A stretch of DNA of 13,921 nucleotides from Clostridiales bacterium (lineage in GTDB: Bacteria > Bacillota > Clostridia > Tissierellales > Dethiosulfatibacteraceae): positions 1 to 13,921 of the forward strand of contig DPPH01000123.1 in the NCBI GenBank assembly GCA_003539375.1, in the 5' to 3' direction. Both the position numbers and the translations under genes were made by a program. Position 1 is the stretch's first letter. Every line of letters starts with the position of its first letter. The notes under the pieces were generated by a model. That model made no database searches. It had not been told where the DNA came from and saw only the letters and a program-made list of their open reading frames with translations. Below are positions 1 through 7,514 of this stretch, one piece after another.

Positions 1-723
1 AAACAAGTTATAGACGAAAGCGCCTATACGGTTTTTTTTGGTGGAGCAGGAGTATCTACAGAAAGCGGAATTCCAGATTTTAGGTCTGAAGAAGGGCTTT
101 ATAAGGCTCAAGAGGTTTACAATCACCCTCCAGAAGAAATATTAAGTATTAACTTTTTTCGAAAAAATATGGATCTTTTTTATAAATACCATAAAGAAAA
201 TATTATCCATCAAGAAGCAAAACCAAATTGGGCTCACAAAGGATTAGCCAAACTAGAAAAAATGAATAAATTAAAAGCTGTTATAACACAAAATATTGAC
301 GGTCTTCATCAAAAAGCTGGAAGCAAAAAAGTCTTAGAACTACACGGTTCCGTCTATGAAAACTACTGTATGTCCTGCGGAGAAAGATATACCCTTGACT
401 ATATAATGAAAAGTTTAGATGAGGTACCTGTATGTGAAAAATGTGGAGGAAATGTAAGACCGGATGTAGTTTTATATGGTGAAGGATTAGATTCGAAAAT
501 CCTTGATGAATCTATAGACCATATTATGAAAGCCGACACCTTAATCGTTGGAGGAAGTTCCCTCGTTGTATATCCAGCAGCCGGATTAATTAGGTATTTT
601 AAAGGTTCAAACCTAATTTTAATCAACAAATCTAATACCAGTTACGATAGCAGCGCCAACCTAACTATAAGAGAACCTATAGGGGAAACCTTTAAAAAAC
701 TCATGAAACTCTATAGTGAATAA
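1..723 (+). CDS. NAD-dependent protein deacylase, sirtuin (Sir2) family, 5' partial
   Basis: This frame is open from base 1 to the TAA at 721-723 (240 visible residues), so the gene starts left of the window; an internal ATG at 169 would remove the NAD site and is not the start. Numbering from the first visible residue, the sirtuin signature is complete: GAGVSTESGIPDFRS at 15-29 (NAD/ribose site), QNIDGLH at 97-103, catalytic His115 in LHGS, a structural zinc site C123/C126 and C145/C148, VRPDVVLYGE at 152-161, and the late NAD-binding stretch GGSSLVVYPA at 184-193. Sirtuins remove acyl groups from lysines while consuming NAD+ and releasing nicotinamide and O-acyl-ADP-ribose; the likely role is cytoplasmic deacetylation of metabolic enzymes. 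Only the first few residues appear to be missing (bacterial sirtuins are roughly 240-250 residues). I see no clear terminator after it. Family assignment is very secure; the substrate is unknown. Confidence 0.95.
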   Translation, partial: KQVIDESAYTVFFGGAGVSTESGIPDFRSEEGLYKAQEVYNHPPEEILSINFFRKNMDLFYKYHKENIIHQEAKPNWAHKGLAKLEKMNKLKAVITQNIDGLHQKAGSKKVLELHGSVYENYCMSCGERYTLDYIMKSLDEVPVCEKCGGNVRPDVVLYGEGLDSKILDESIDHIMKADTLIVGGSSLVVYPAAGLIRYFKGSNLILINKSNTSYDSSANLTIREPIGETFKKLMKLYSE

Positions 724-808
724 AACTATATATTTAAATATAAATGTTCGTATTTAATATAATTTAAAAAATAATTTCATTGTAAAACCTTTTCCCAATA
801 TAAAACTA

Positions 809-837
809 TTGCAAAAACACGAATATTCTGGTAAGAT
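809..837 (+). promoter_or_regulatory. Sigma-A promoter for the glutamine synthetase gene
   Basis: TTGCAA (809-814), a 17-base spacer and TAAGAT (832-837). Transcription would start near 844, leaving a leader of about 27 bases that contains AGGAGG (857-862) eight bases before the ATG. The short leader leaves no room for a riboswitch or attenuator. I see no TGTNA-N7-TNACA (GlnR/TnrA-type) box nearby. Confidence 0.7.
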
Positions 838-870
838 ATTAGGCATAATTTCAAACAGGAGGATAAATTT

Positions 871-2760
871 ATGAACCGAGTATTTTACATCGAAACAAAG
901 GACCAAAACAAAGAAAACCTGACAAAAATACTTAAAGACCACCCTGAAATCAAATTTGTATCCCTCATGGGTATTGACATTGGTGGGAACGGAACAGATG
1001 AAAAAATTCCTATATCTTTATTCATTGAAGAAATGAAAGAAATGCTTGATATTGGAATACAAACAGATGGGTCTTCAGTTGAACTTCAGGGAATTGCAAC
1101 CCTAGATAATGCTAGAGTAGACTTAGTACCGGATAAAGAAGTAAGATGGTTTGTTGATTATAATTACGATTACTACTGTGATATAAATGGAAAGCCTGTA
1201 GGAACTCTTCGAATCCCATCTTTTCTTATTCACAACAACAAAAGGGTATGTTCAAGATCTATTTTAAAAAGAACTGTAGAAGGTTTTGAAAATAGAATAC
1301 TAGAGCTATTAAAAGAAAAACCTGAACTAGCAGAAAAATACGGAATTAATTCTGAAGAGATAGAAAAAGTTTTATTAACTTCAGCTACTGAACTAGAATT
1401 ATGGGTTCAAACACCAGATGATAAAGCGGATATTGAAGCTCTTTCAACTTCCCAGACATTAAAAGAGCAGTACTGGAAAAGAACTACAGGCCTTGTAAGA
1501 ACAGTACTGGAAAAATCTATAGAAGAACTGGAAAAATACGGTCTTGAGCCTGAAATGGGTCATAAAGAAGTTGGTGGGATAGCAAACAAAGTTGGAACTA
1601 CCGGAAAGCTTAAATATGTAATGGAACAGCTCGAAATCGACTGGAAATACTCAACTGCTGTTCAAACTGCAGACAATGAAATAGTAGCTAGAGAAGTTAT
1701 AGAAGATGTTTTTAGAAGACATGGATTAGAAGTTACATTTATGGCTAAACCCCTTGAAGGTGTTGCAGGAAACGGTGAACACACACACATAGGTGCAGCA
1801 GTAAAGTTAAAATCCGGTAAGATTATTAACCTATTCACACCTGTTGACATGAAAGAAGAATTTTTAAGCGAAATAGGCTACGGAGCACTTATGGGCATAC
1901 TTAGACATTACGACATAGTAAATCCTTTTGTCTCCTCAACTAATGATTCCTTCAACAGACTAAAGCCTGGATTTGAAGCGCCTGTATGTACTGTAACCTC
2001 TTTAGGAAATAGTAAAATAGTACCTTCAAGAAACAGATCAATTCTAGTAGGAGTTATTAGAGATATGAATAATAAACTCGCTACAAGATTTGAACTTAGG
2101 GCACCTAATCCTCTGTCTAATACATACTTAGTTTTAGCTGCAGCATATCAAGCCGCTTTAGATGGTATAACCGCCGTTATTAAAGAAGGTTTAACGGAAA
2201 GGCAACTAGAAGAAATTATTTCTAAGAAACCTGGGGAAGAAGTTTTTTACCTTGAAAAAGATAAGGCTTACAGAAGTGAAAAAGATGTTTTTGAACACTA
2301 CACTCAGGATGAAAGAGATAAACTCTTCGGCAAAGCTCCTGCAACGGTATGGGAGAATTTAGAAAACCTAAATAATGGTGGAAGTCGAGTAAACCTACTA
2401 AAAGAACAGGGAGCATTTACTGAAGATTTAATAAAATCCTATAAAATGGTTATATTAGATAAGTGGGCAAATGAGTTAGTTGGTAGAATTATCCCAAATA
2501 ATGTTGAAATTCTTAGAAGTTTCAAAAAACTACATACTGATTTAGCAACAGATTTGGATGTAATTAATTGGGAGAAAATTAATACTATGAGGGTAGAGCT
2601 TATGAAAGACAGCACGTCTAAACTTTCTCTTTTCACGACCATTAACAATGCAATAAAATTAAAGGATTACAAGACAGCTTCTGAAAAACAAAAAGAAATG
2701 AATGATAAGATGACTTTAATTAGGAGTAAATATACGGAATATAGAAGAAATATCATATAA
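871..2760 (+). CDS. glnA: Glutamine synthetase, long type I-like form with C-terminal extension
   Basis: This enzyme makes glutamine from glutamate, ammonia and ATP in the cytoplasm, the main entry of ammonium into metabolism. The 629-residue product carries the GS motifs in order: DGSS (66-69) in the N-terminal beta-grasp domain, the metal-binding ELE of TELELWV (residues 173-179), EMGHKEVGG (228-236), GNGEHTHIG (300-308) matching the NGxGxHxHxS ATP-site motif, NRLKPGFEAP (362-371), SRNRS (386-390) and RFELRAPNPLSNTYL (406-420), with the substrate-binding arginines. Catalysis should be intact. Canonical GSI enzymes have about 440-470 residues and GSIII about 700; here the tail continues well past the usual GSI end, with roughly 80 extra charged, helix-prone residues (about 550-629). 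I see no adenylylation-tyrosine motif. The start is fixed by AGGAGG eight bases upstream. The gene is monocistronic between its own promoter and terminator. The symbol is given for function; which GS subclass it belongs to is uncertain. Confidence 0.93.
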   Translation: MNRVFYIETKDQNKENLTKILKDHPEIKFVSLMGIDIGGNGTDEKIPISLFIEEMKEMLDIGIQTDGSSVELQGIATLDNARVDLVPDKEVRWFVDYNYDYYCDINGKPVGTLRIPSFLIHNNKRVCSRSILKRTVEGFENRILELLKEKPELAEKYGINSEEIEKVLLTSATELELWVQTPDDKADIEALSTSQTLKEQYWKRTTGLVRTVLEKSIEELEKYGLEPEMGHKEVGGIANKVGTTGKLKYVMEQLEIDWKYSTAVQTADNEIVAREVIEDVFRRHGLEVTFMAKPLEGVAGNGEHTHIGAAVKLKSGKIINLFTPVDMKEEFLSEIGYGALMGILRHYDIVNPFVSSTNDSFNRLKPGFEAPVCTVTSLGNSKIVPSRNRSILVGVIRDMNNKLATRFELRAPNPLSNTYLVLAAAYQAALDGITAVIKEGLTERQLEEIISKKPGEEVFYLEKDKAYRSEKDVFEHYTQDERDKLFGKAPATVWENLENLNNGGSRVNLLKEQGAFTEDLIKSYKMVILDKWANELVGRIIPNNVEILRSFKKLHTDLATDLDVINWEKINTMRVELMKDSTSKLSLFTTINNAIKLKDYKTASEKQKEMNDKMTLIRSKYTEYRRNII

Positions 2761-2764
2761 ATTT

Positions 2765-2790
2765 AAGCTCCCGCCCAGGCGGGAGTTTTT
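2765..2790 (+). terminator. Rho-independent terminator of the glutamine synthetase gene
   Basis: A GC-rich perfect 7-bp stem, CTCCCGC / GCGGGAG (2768-2785) with loop CCAG, is extended by A-T and G-T pairs and followed by TTTTT. It starts a few bases after the stop codon. It is a strong terminator and one of the few GC-rich spots in the window. Confidence 0.93.
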
Positions 2791-2791
2791 A

Positions 2792-2820
2792 TTGATAAAG
2801 AGTGATATTCATAGTAGAAT
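2792..2820 (+). promoter_or_regulatory. Sigma-A promoter for the GNAT acetyltransferase gene
   Basis: TTGATA (2792-2797), 17-base spacer, TAGAAT (2815-2820). The -35 begins directly after the T-run of the preceding terminator, so one unit is closed and the next opened within about 60 bases. The ribosome binding site GAGAGG is at 2838-2843, five bases before the ATG. Confidence 0.6.
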
Positions 2821-2848
2821 TAATAGTATAAAAACTTGAGAGGTACAT

Positions 2849-3460
2849 ATGAACATTTTAAATGAATTATCAAAACTAAGAAAAAATATTAGCATTAATA
2901 AGGTGTATCATACAGATAGACTTATATTGAAGGTTCTTAAAACTCACCAGGCCCAGGAAGTTTTAGATTATTATTTAAGAAACAAGGATTTTTTGCATAA
3001 CTGGGAACCTGAAAGAGGAAGAAGATTCTATACTTATGAATATCAGCAGGAACTACTGAAAGAAGAATATCATGAAATAAAAGATAAATCCAAATTAAGG
3101 TTATGGATTTATAAAAAGGAAGATGAAGAAAGGACAATTGGAAGTATATGCTTTAGCAATATAATATACGGCAATTTTTTATCCTGTTTTTTAGGCTATA
3201 AGCTTGATAAAGAAGAAATCAACAAAGGCTATACTACTGAAGCAGTGAAAAAAGGGGTATCTATAATGTTTGAAGAATACAAGCTTCACAGGGTAGAAGC
3301 AAATATTATACCTGAAAACACAGCCTCTATAAAGGTAGTAGAAAAGGCAGGATTTGAAAAAGAAGGATATTCAAAAAGATATTTAAATATAAATGGTAAA
3401 TGGAAAGATCATATTCACTTTGCAATTTATAACGACGAGTTAAATATGAGTAATAATTGA
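2849..3460 (+). CDS. GNAT-family N-acetyltransferase, RimJ/RimL-like
   Basis: Predicted acetyl-CoA-dependent N-acetyltransferase of 203 residues with the layout of the RimJ/RimL/YdaF branch. TDRLILKVL (residues 22-30) is the typical first beta strand; NKGYTTEAV (125-133) corresponds to the acetyl-CoA-binding GxGxxTEA region of motif A; HRVEANIIPENTASIKVVEKAGF (147-169, in part) is the highly typical late segment in which the Asn of ENTAS and the neighbouring Ser line the CoA site; FEKEGYSKRY then NGKWKDHIHFAI closes the domain. About 20 extra residues precede the usual beginning of the domain. This branch acetylates ribosomal-protein N-termini or small amines and antibiotics; the substrate cannot be read from sequence. 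The start is supported by GAGAGG five bases upstream. It lies upstream of leuS, but leuS has its own promoter, so functional linkage is doubtful. Confidence 0.88.
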   Translation: MNILNELSKLRKNISINKVYHTDRLILKVLKTHQAQEVLDYYLRNKDFLHNWEPERGRRFYTYEYQQELLKEEYHEIKDKSKLRLWIYKKEDEERTIGSICFSNIIYGNFLSCFLGYKLDKEEINKGYTTEAVKKGVSIMFEEYKLHRVEANIIPENTASIKVVEKAGFEKEGYSKRYLNINGKWKDHIHFAIYNDELNMSNN

Positions 3461-3485
3461 AAAATAAGATTCTCTTTGGTATAAT
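3457..3485 (+). promoter_or_regulatory. Sigma-A promoter for leuS, overlapping the upstream stop codon
   Basis: TTGAAA (3457-3462), 17-base spacer, TATAAT (3480-3485), with an extended -10 TGG immediately before it (3477-3479). The -35 contains the TGA stop codon (3458-3460) of the acetyltransferase gene. The expected start is near 3492, giving a leader of about 45 bases, too short for a T-box. Confidence 0.8.
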
Positions 3486-3537
3486 ACTTTTTATGTACTG
3501 TAAAAGAAATAATAAAGATAGGTGAGGCGCAATAATT

Positions 3538-5949
3538 ATGAAATCATATAATCCCCGTGAAATAGAAAAAAAGTGGCAAAAAATTTGGGAAGAAAAAAAT
3601 ACATTTAAGGCTGAAGACAATTCAGATAAAGAAAAATTTTATTCGTTAGTAGAATTTCCCTATCCATCAGGGATAGGCTTACATGTAGGTCACGTTAGAG
3701 CCTATACTTCCCTAGAAGTTATATCTAGAAAGAGAAGATTAGAAGGTTACAATGTTATGTTTCCTATAGGTTTTGATGCCTTTGGATTACCTACAGAAAA
3801 CTATGCTATACAAACTGGCGAACACCCTAGAAAGGTTACTGATAGAAACATTGAAGTTTTTACACAACAGCTTAAAAACATAGGGTATTCTTTTGATTGG
3901 GACAGGACTGTAGACACCACTCAACCTGAATACTATAAATGGACTCAGTGGATATTTATCAAATTATTCGAAGAAGGTCTAGCTTTTAAAGATACTACCC
4001 ATGTAAATTTTTGCAGTGGATGCAAGGTAGTTTTGGCTAATGAAGATTTTAGAGATGGCAAATGCGATAGGTGTGGAGAAGAAGTTGTTCAGCTTGAAAA
4101 AGATGTATGGTTCTTAAAAATAAGAGAATATGCAGATAAACTTTTAGATGGGTTGGAAGAAGTAGATTTTCCATCAAGAATTAAATTAGAACAGGAAAAC
4201 TGGATTGGACGATCCTATGGAGCCGAAGTAAAGTTTCAAGTAAAGGACACTGAGAAGCAACTCGAAGTATTTACTACAAGACCAGATACTTTATACGGAA
4301 CTACCTTTATGGTAATTGCTCCCGAACATCCTCTTTTAGAAGAACTCCACGATAAAATTCAAAACCATAGTGAAATTCACAGTTATCAGGAAGAGGCTAA
4401 AAAGAAAACTGAATTTGAGAGAATTCAGTTAGCAAAAGATAAAACAGGAGTGGAAATAAAAGGTATCAAAGCTATAAACCCTGTAAATAATGAAGAAATT
4501 CCTATTTGGATTTCAGACTACGTTATGATGGGTTATGGTACAGGAGCTATAATGGCGGTACCGGGTCACGATACAAGAGACTGGGAATTTGCTAAGAAAT
4601 TTAATATCCCAATAGTAGAAGTTATAAAAGGTGGAGATATAGAAAAAGAAGCCTATACAGATACTCAAGACGGTATTTTGGTTAACTCAGAACTTATTAA
4701 CGGCATGAGAGTTAAACCAGCTATAGATAAAATCACAGAATACTTAGAAGAGAAAAATATAGGAAAAAGAACTGTTAACTACAAAATGAAAGACTGGGCA
4801 TTTAACAGACAGAGATACTGGGGAGAACCTATACCAATTATACATTGTGATAAATGTGGTTCTGTGCCGGTACCTGAAGATGAGCTGCCTTTAGAACTCC
4901 CAAAAGTAGAGCAGTATCAACCTACTGACACTGGAGAATCTCCTCTAGCAAATATAGATGAGTGGGTAAATACAACCTGTCCAAAATGCGGAGGCCAAGC
5001 AAAACGAGAAACAGATACAATGCCTCAATGGGCTGGGTCAAGTTGGTATTTTTTAAGATATATAGATCCACACAATAATGAAGAATTAGCATCAAAAGAA
5101 AAATTAGATTACTGGCTACCGGTAGATTGGTACAACGGGGGAATGGAGCACGTAACAAGACACTTAATATACTCTAGATTCTGGCACAGGTTCCTATACG
5201 ATATAGGTGAGGTTCCTGTAAAAGAACCCTATGCAAAGAGAACTGCCCAAGGATTAATTCTAGGTGGAGACGGGGAAAAAATGTCCAAATCTAGAGGAAA
5301 CGTAGTTAATCCTAATGATATTATTGATGAATTTGGTGCTGACACTTTAAGAACTTACATTATGTTTATAGGAGACTATGAAAAACCTGCTCCTTGGTCC
5401 GACAGTTCCGTAAAGGGATGTAAGAGATTTTTAGATAGAGTTTGGAATCTTCAAGACATGTTAAATGATAAATCAGGATACTCAGAAGAATTAGAAACCT
5501 GGATGCATAAAACCATCAAAAAAGTTACTGAAGATTATGAAGATATGAAATTTAATACCGCTGTAGCTGCAATGATGAGCTTGGTAAATGAGTTTTACGA
5601 TAAAGGTGAAGTAACAAAAGACGAACTTAAAGACCTTATTGTTATTCTCAACCCAATTGCACCTCACATAACTGAAGAAATATGGAGTAAGCAGAACTAC
5701 GATGGTATGTTAAACCAAACTGACTGGCCGAAATGGGAAGAAGAAAAAACTGTGGAGGATGTAATTGAAATTCCAGTACAGATAAACGGTAAAGTTAGAG
5801 CAAAAGTAAAAGTATCAAAAGATGCAGGTAAGGATAAAGTTAAAGAAAAGGCCTACCAAGATGAAAGTATTGTGGAACTTACAGAAGGTAAAAAAATTAT
5901 AAAAGAGATATACGTTCCAGGAAGAATATACAATATAGTTGTAAAATGA
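3538..5949 (+). CDS. leuS: Leucyl-tRNA synthetase
   Basis: Class I aminoacyl-tRNA synthetase that activates leucine with ATP and charges tRNA-Leu. The 803-residue length is normal for bacterial LeuRS. Visible features in order: N-terminal YNPREIEKKWQKIW; the HIGH-type signature HVGH (49-52); a first Cys4 zinc-binding site C159/C162 and C176/C179; the CP1 editing domain with threonine-rich TTRPDT (247-252) and GHDTRD, whose Asp345 discriminates the mischarged amino acid; DWAFNRQRYWGEPIP (419-433); a second Cys4 pair C437/C440 and C481/C484; the GGMEHVTRHL segment; KMSKS (581-585); then the anticodon-binding helical domain and a small C-terminal domain ending IYNIVVK. Catalytic and editing residues all appear intact. 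The ribosome binding site AGGTGAGG (3520-3527) sets the start. It has its own promoter and terminator. Unlike many Firmicute synthetase genes there is no room for a T-box leader. Confidence 0.98.
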   Translation: MKSYNPREIEKKWQKIWEEKNTFKAEDNSDKEKFYSLVEFPYPSGIGLHVGHVRAYTSLEVISRKRRLEGYNVMFPIGFDAFGLPTENYAIQTGEHPRKVTDRNIEVFTQQLKNIGYSFDWDRTVDTTQPEYYKWTQWIFIKLFEEGLAFKDTTHVNFCSGCKVVLANEDFRDGKCDRCGEEVVQLEKDVWFLKIREYADKLLDGLEEVDFPSRIKLEQENWIGRSYGAEVKFQVKDTEKQLEVFTTRPDTLYGTTFMVIAPEHPLLEELHDKIQNHSEIHSYQEEAKKKTEFERIQLAKDKTGVEIKGIKAINPVNNEEIPIWISDYVMMGYGTGAIMAVPGHDTRDWEFAKKFNIPIVEVIKGGDIEKEAYTDTQDGILVNSELINGMRVKPAIDKITEYLEEKNIGKRTVNYKMKDWAFNRQRYWGEPIPIIHCDKCGSVPVPEDELPLELPKVEQYQPTDTGESPLANIDEWVNTTCPKCGGQAKRETDTMPQWAGSSWYFLRYIDPHNNEELASKEKLDYWLPVDWYNGGMEHVTRHLIYSRFWHRFLYDIGEVPVKEPYAKRTAQGLILGGDGEKMSKSRGNVVNPNDIIDEFGADTLRTYIMFIGDYEKPAPWSDSSVKGCKRFLDRVWNLQDMLNDKSGYSEELETWMHKTIKKVTEDYEDMKFNTAVAAMMSLVNEFYDKGEVTKDELKDLIVILNPIAPHITEEIWSKQNYDGMLNQTDWPKWEEEKTVEDVIEIPVQINGKVRAKVKVSKDAGKDKVKEKAYQDESIVELTEGKKIIKEIYVPGRIYNIVVK

Positions 5950-5951
5950 TA

Positions 5952-5991
5952 AAAAAGCACTTGAATTTTTATTAGAATTCAAGTGCTTTTT
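5952..5991 (+). terminator. Rho-independent terminator of leuS
   Basis: The perfect 11-bp inverted repeat GCACTTGAATT (5957-5967) / AATTCAAGTGC (5976-5986) with an 8-base loop is flanked by A5/T5 that extend the stem to 16 bp. It begins just after the leuS stop. The A-run on the left also gives it bidirectional character. Confidence 0.93.
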
Positions 5992-5994
5992 AAT

Positions 5995-6023
5995 TTGAAA
6001 AACATGGAAATTGATGGTAATAT
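5995..6023 (+). promoter_or_regulatory. Probable sigma-A promoter for the diguanylate cyclase gene
   Basis: TTGAAA (5995-6000), 17-base spacer, TAATAT (6018-6023) with an extended -10 TGG (6015-6017). It starts right after the leuS terminator. The ribosome binding site is GTGGAG (6061-6066), seven bases before the ATG. Confidence 0.6.
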
Positions 6024-6073
6024 TATAGTATATGTTTATTAATACAAAATTAAAAAGATTGTGGAGTTGAGAT

Positions 6074-7147
6074 ATGATATCTTCAGATAATATTTACATA
6101 TTAGGTGAAAAAGATAACAATGAAGAGATTGATAAACTAAATAAGGTTAAAGATTTCTTGTTGGAAACTTCCTTAGAAGTAATTCATTATGATGATATAG
6201 AAGAACTTCTAAAAAAAATATTGATTAACGCTATAGAAATCCTAGATGTATCTAGAAGTGGATCTATACTGCTTTTAAATGAAGATACAGGATATATGAC
6301 GCCTAAAATACTTTTCGGTTTAGAGAAAAAAGCAGAAAATGTTAAGGTTTTACCTCGAGAAACTTTTCACTTTCATGTTAGTTTAGATAACTATAGGTCC
6401 ACAGTTATAATTCAAGATCTTATGAAATTAATCAATTCAAAGAAAGATGAAAATTTAAATAAGATTTATACAGATAATGGAGAATTAATCAGGGCTACTA
6501 TAAGTGCTCCTCTATTCATACAGGGAAAGCGTTACGGCTCTATAAATATTGACAGTACAAAATTAGCACCTTTCTCTGATTTTCATAAAACTATTATGGA
6601 TTATATCGCTGGAATTGTAGAGGTGATTTTAGAAAGATTCATGATGATTGATGAAATTAAGTTTTTATCAAGCCACGATTATCTAACTAGATTAGGAAAT
6701 AGAAATAGTATGTACAGTTATTTGACTAAAAAAATTAAGGACAAGACGCCGTTTTTTATGGCACAGCTTGATTTGAATAATTTTAAAGAAATTAATGATA
6801 AATACGGACACCTGGTAGGAGATAAGGTAATAAGAAATTTTGCTGAAAAATTAAAGGAAGTAGAATCTTCTTACGAACCAATAAGGTTGGGAGGAGATGA
6901 GTTTGCTCTTATTTTTGAAAACAAGAGTAAAGAACAAGTAGAAAAAATTTTAAAAGAATTTTACAATGAATGTAAAAAGGGTGGTATAGATTTAGAAAGG
7001 GGAAACAACTACAAATGTGGTTTTTCCTGGGGTTTAGCTAAATACCCTGAAGACGGAGAAACTATAGAGGAAATTTATAGCAAAAGTGATAGCAAATTAT
7101 ACGAAATAAAAAGAAAAACTTTAAGAAGAAGAGAAACAGATAGCTAA
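6074..7147 (+). CDS. GAF-GGDEF diguanylate cyclase
   Basis: Predicted cytoplasmic sensor enzyme that makes cyclic di-GMP from two GTP. An N-terminal GAF domain (about residues 40-195, including IRATISAPLFIQGKRYG around 139-155) is joined by a short helix to a GGDEF domain (about 197-350). In the latter I see DYLTRLGNR (202-210), the metal- and GTP-binding DLNNFKEINDKYGH (233-246), an intact GGDEF active site (273-277), and SWGLAKYPEDG (318-328) followed by the degenerate SDSKLYEIKRK end. There are no transmembrane segments and no EAL or HD-GYP domain, so it looks like a soluble cyclase gated by a GAF-bound ligand. The position normally holding the RxxD product-inhibition (I) site, just upstream of GGDEF, reads ESSYEPIRL and lacks it, suggesting no feedback inhibition through that site. 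The gene is monocistronic, and no c-di-GMP effector or riboswitch is visible in the window. The activating signal is unknown. Confidence 0.93.
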   Translation: MISSDNIYILGEKDNNEEIDKLNKVKDFLLETSLEVIHYDDIEELLKKILINAIEILDVSRSGSILLLNEDTGYMTPKILFGLEKKAENVKVLPRETFHFHVSLDNYRSTVIIQDLMKLINSKKDENLNKIYTDNGELIRATISAPLFIQGKRYGSINIDSTKLAPFSDFHKTIMDYIAGIVEVILERFMMIDEIKFLSSHDYLTRLGNRNSMYSYLTKKIKDKTPFFMAQLDLNNFKEINDKYGHLVGDKVIRNFAEKLKEVESSYEPIRLGGDEFALIFENKSKEQVEKILKEFYNECKKGGIDLERGNNYKCGFSWGLAKYPEDGETIEEIYSKSDSKLYEIKRKTLRRRETDS

Positions 7148-7165
7148 AACTAGCTATCCCTTTTT
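7139..7165 (+). terminator. Probable terminator overlapping the cyclase stop codon
   Basis: GATAGCTA (7139-7146), loop AAAC, TAGCTATC (7151-7158), then CCTTTTT. The TAA stop (7145-7147) lies in the left arm and loop. The stem is only 8 bp and AT-rich, so efficiency may be modest. It separates two convergent genes. Confidence 0.65.
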
Positions 7166-7172
7166 ATAGTTG

Positions 7173-7514
7173 TTATTTATATCTAACTAAAAATATAGTA
7201 ACCTTTTCATCATCGTAGTATACTTTAGCATCATCAGTCATCATACCTACCAGAGTCAGCTCAGTATCCATGTCGTAATTTCCTGAAAGTTCCCAGTAGT
7301 ACTCTTCCATTTCCTCTTCTTTTTCGTAGCTTAAATATTTAACGAGATTATAGATTTCCTTTATCTTTTCTTTCTTGTAGTTTCCTTCCAAAGTTATTAA
7401 AAAGCCTTCGTCATTCTCCTCATAATCTATACTAATCTTCTTAGACCCGATAAAGAATAAGAAGTTTGTTATTTCGTCTATTATTTTCATTACTCTTTTT
7501 CTTTTATGTTTCAT
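7173..7514 (-). CDS. Small charged protein of unknown function, coupled to the DUF1576 gene
   Basis: I do not recognise this 113-residue protein. It starts with a basic patch (MKHKRKRVMK), then an amphipathic/hydrophobic stretch DEITNFLFFIG (about 13-23) too short and too charged-flanked for a confident membrane span, then an acidic body rich in Glu, Asp, Lys and Tyr, with alternating patterns that suggest an alpha/beta fold (ISIDYEE, FLITLEGNY, ELTLVGMM, VTIFLVRYK). It has no cysteines and no catalytic motif that I can name. Its ATG shares one base (7514) with the TAA stop of the upstream DUF1576 gene (TAATG arrangement), and its ribosome binding site AAAGGA (complement of 7524-7529) lies inside that gene, so translation is almost certainly coupled. 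A cytoplasmic partner or regulator of the membrane protein is a reasonable inference, not shown. Confidence 0.8.
   Translation of the reverse strand: MKHKRKRVMKIIDEITNFLFFIGSKKISIDYEENDEGFLITLEGNYKKEKIKEIYNLVKYLSYEKEEEMEEYYWELSGNYDMDTELTLVGMMTDDAKVYYDDEKVTIFLVRYK

Noticed and set aside
169..723. Sirtuin starting at the ATG at 169
   Set aside because: The same frame is open to base 1 and encodes the essential NAD-binding GAG motif upstream, so this is an internal methionine of a gene cut by the window edge.
729..742. Perfect 14-bp palindrome TATATTTAAATATA after the sirtuin gene
   Set aside because: It is made only of A and T, has no loop or T-run for a terminator and no relation to a promoter; likely chance in AT-rich sequence.
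758..763. TATAAT as an additional glutamine synthetase promoter
   Set aside because: There is no usable -35 at the right distance, and a much better promoter lies at 809-837.
4922..5158. Open frame on the minus strand inside leuS, and similar antisense frames in the sirtuin, glutamine synthetase and acetyltransferase genes
   Set aside because: They lie opposite well-conserved coding sequence, lack ribosome binding sites or recognisable domains, and have low-complexity composition typical of shadow frames.
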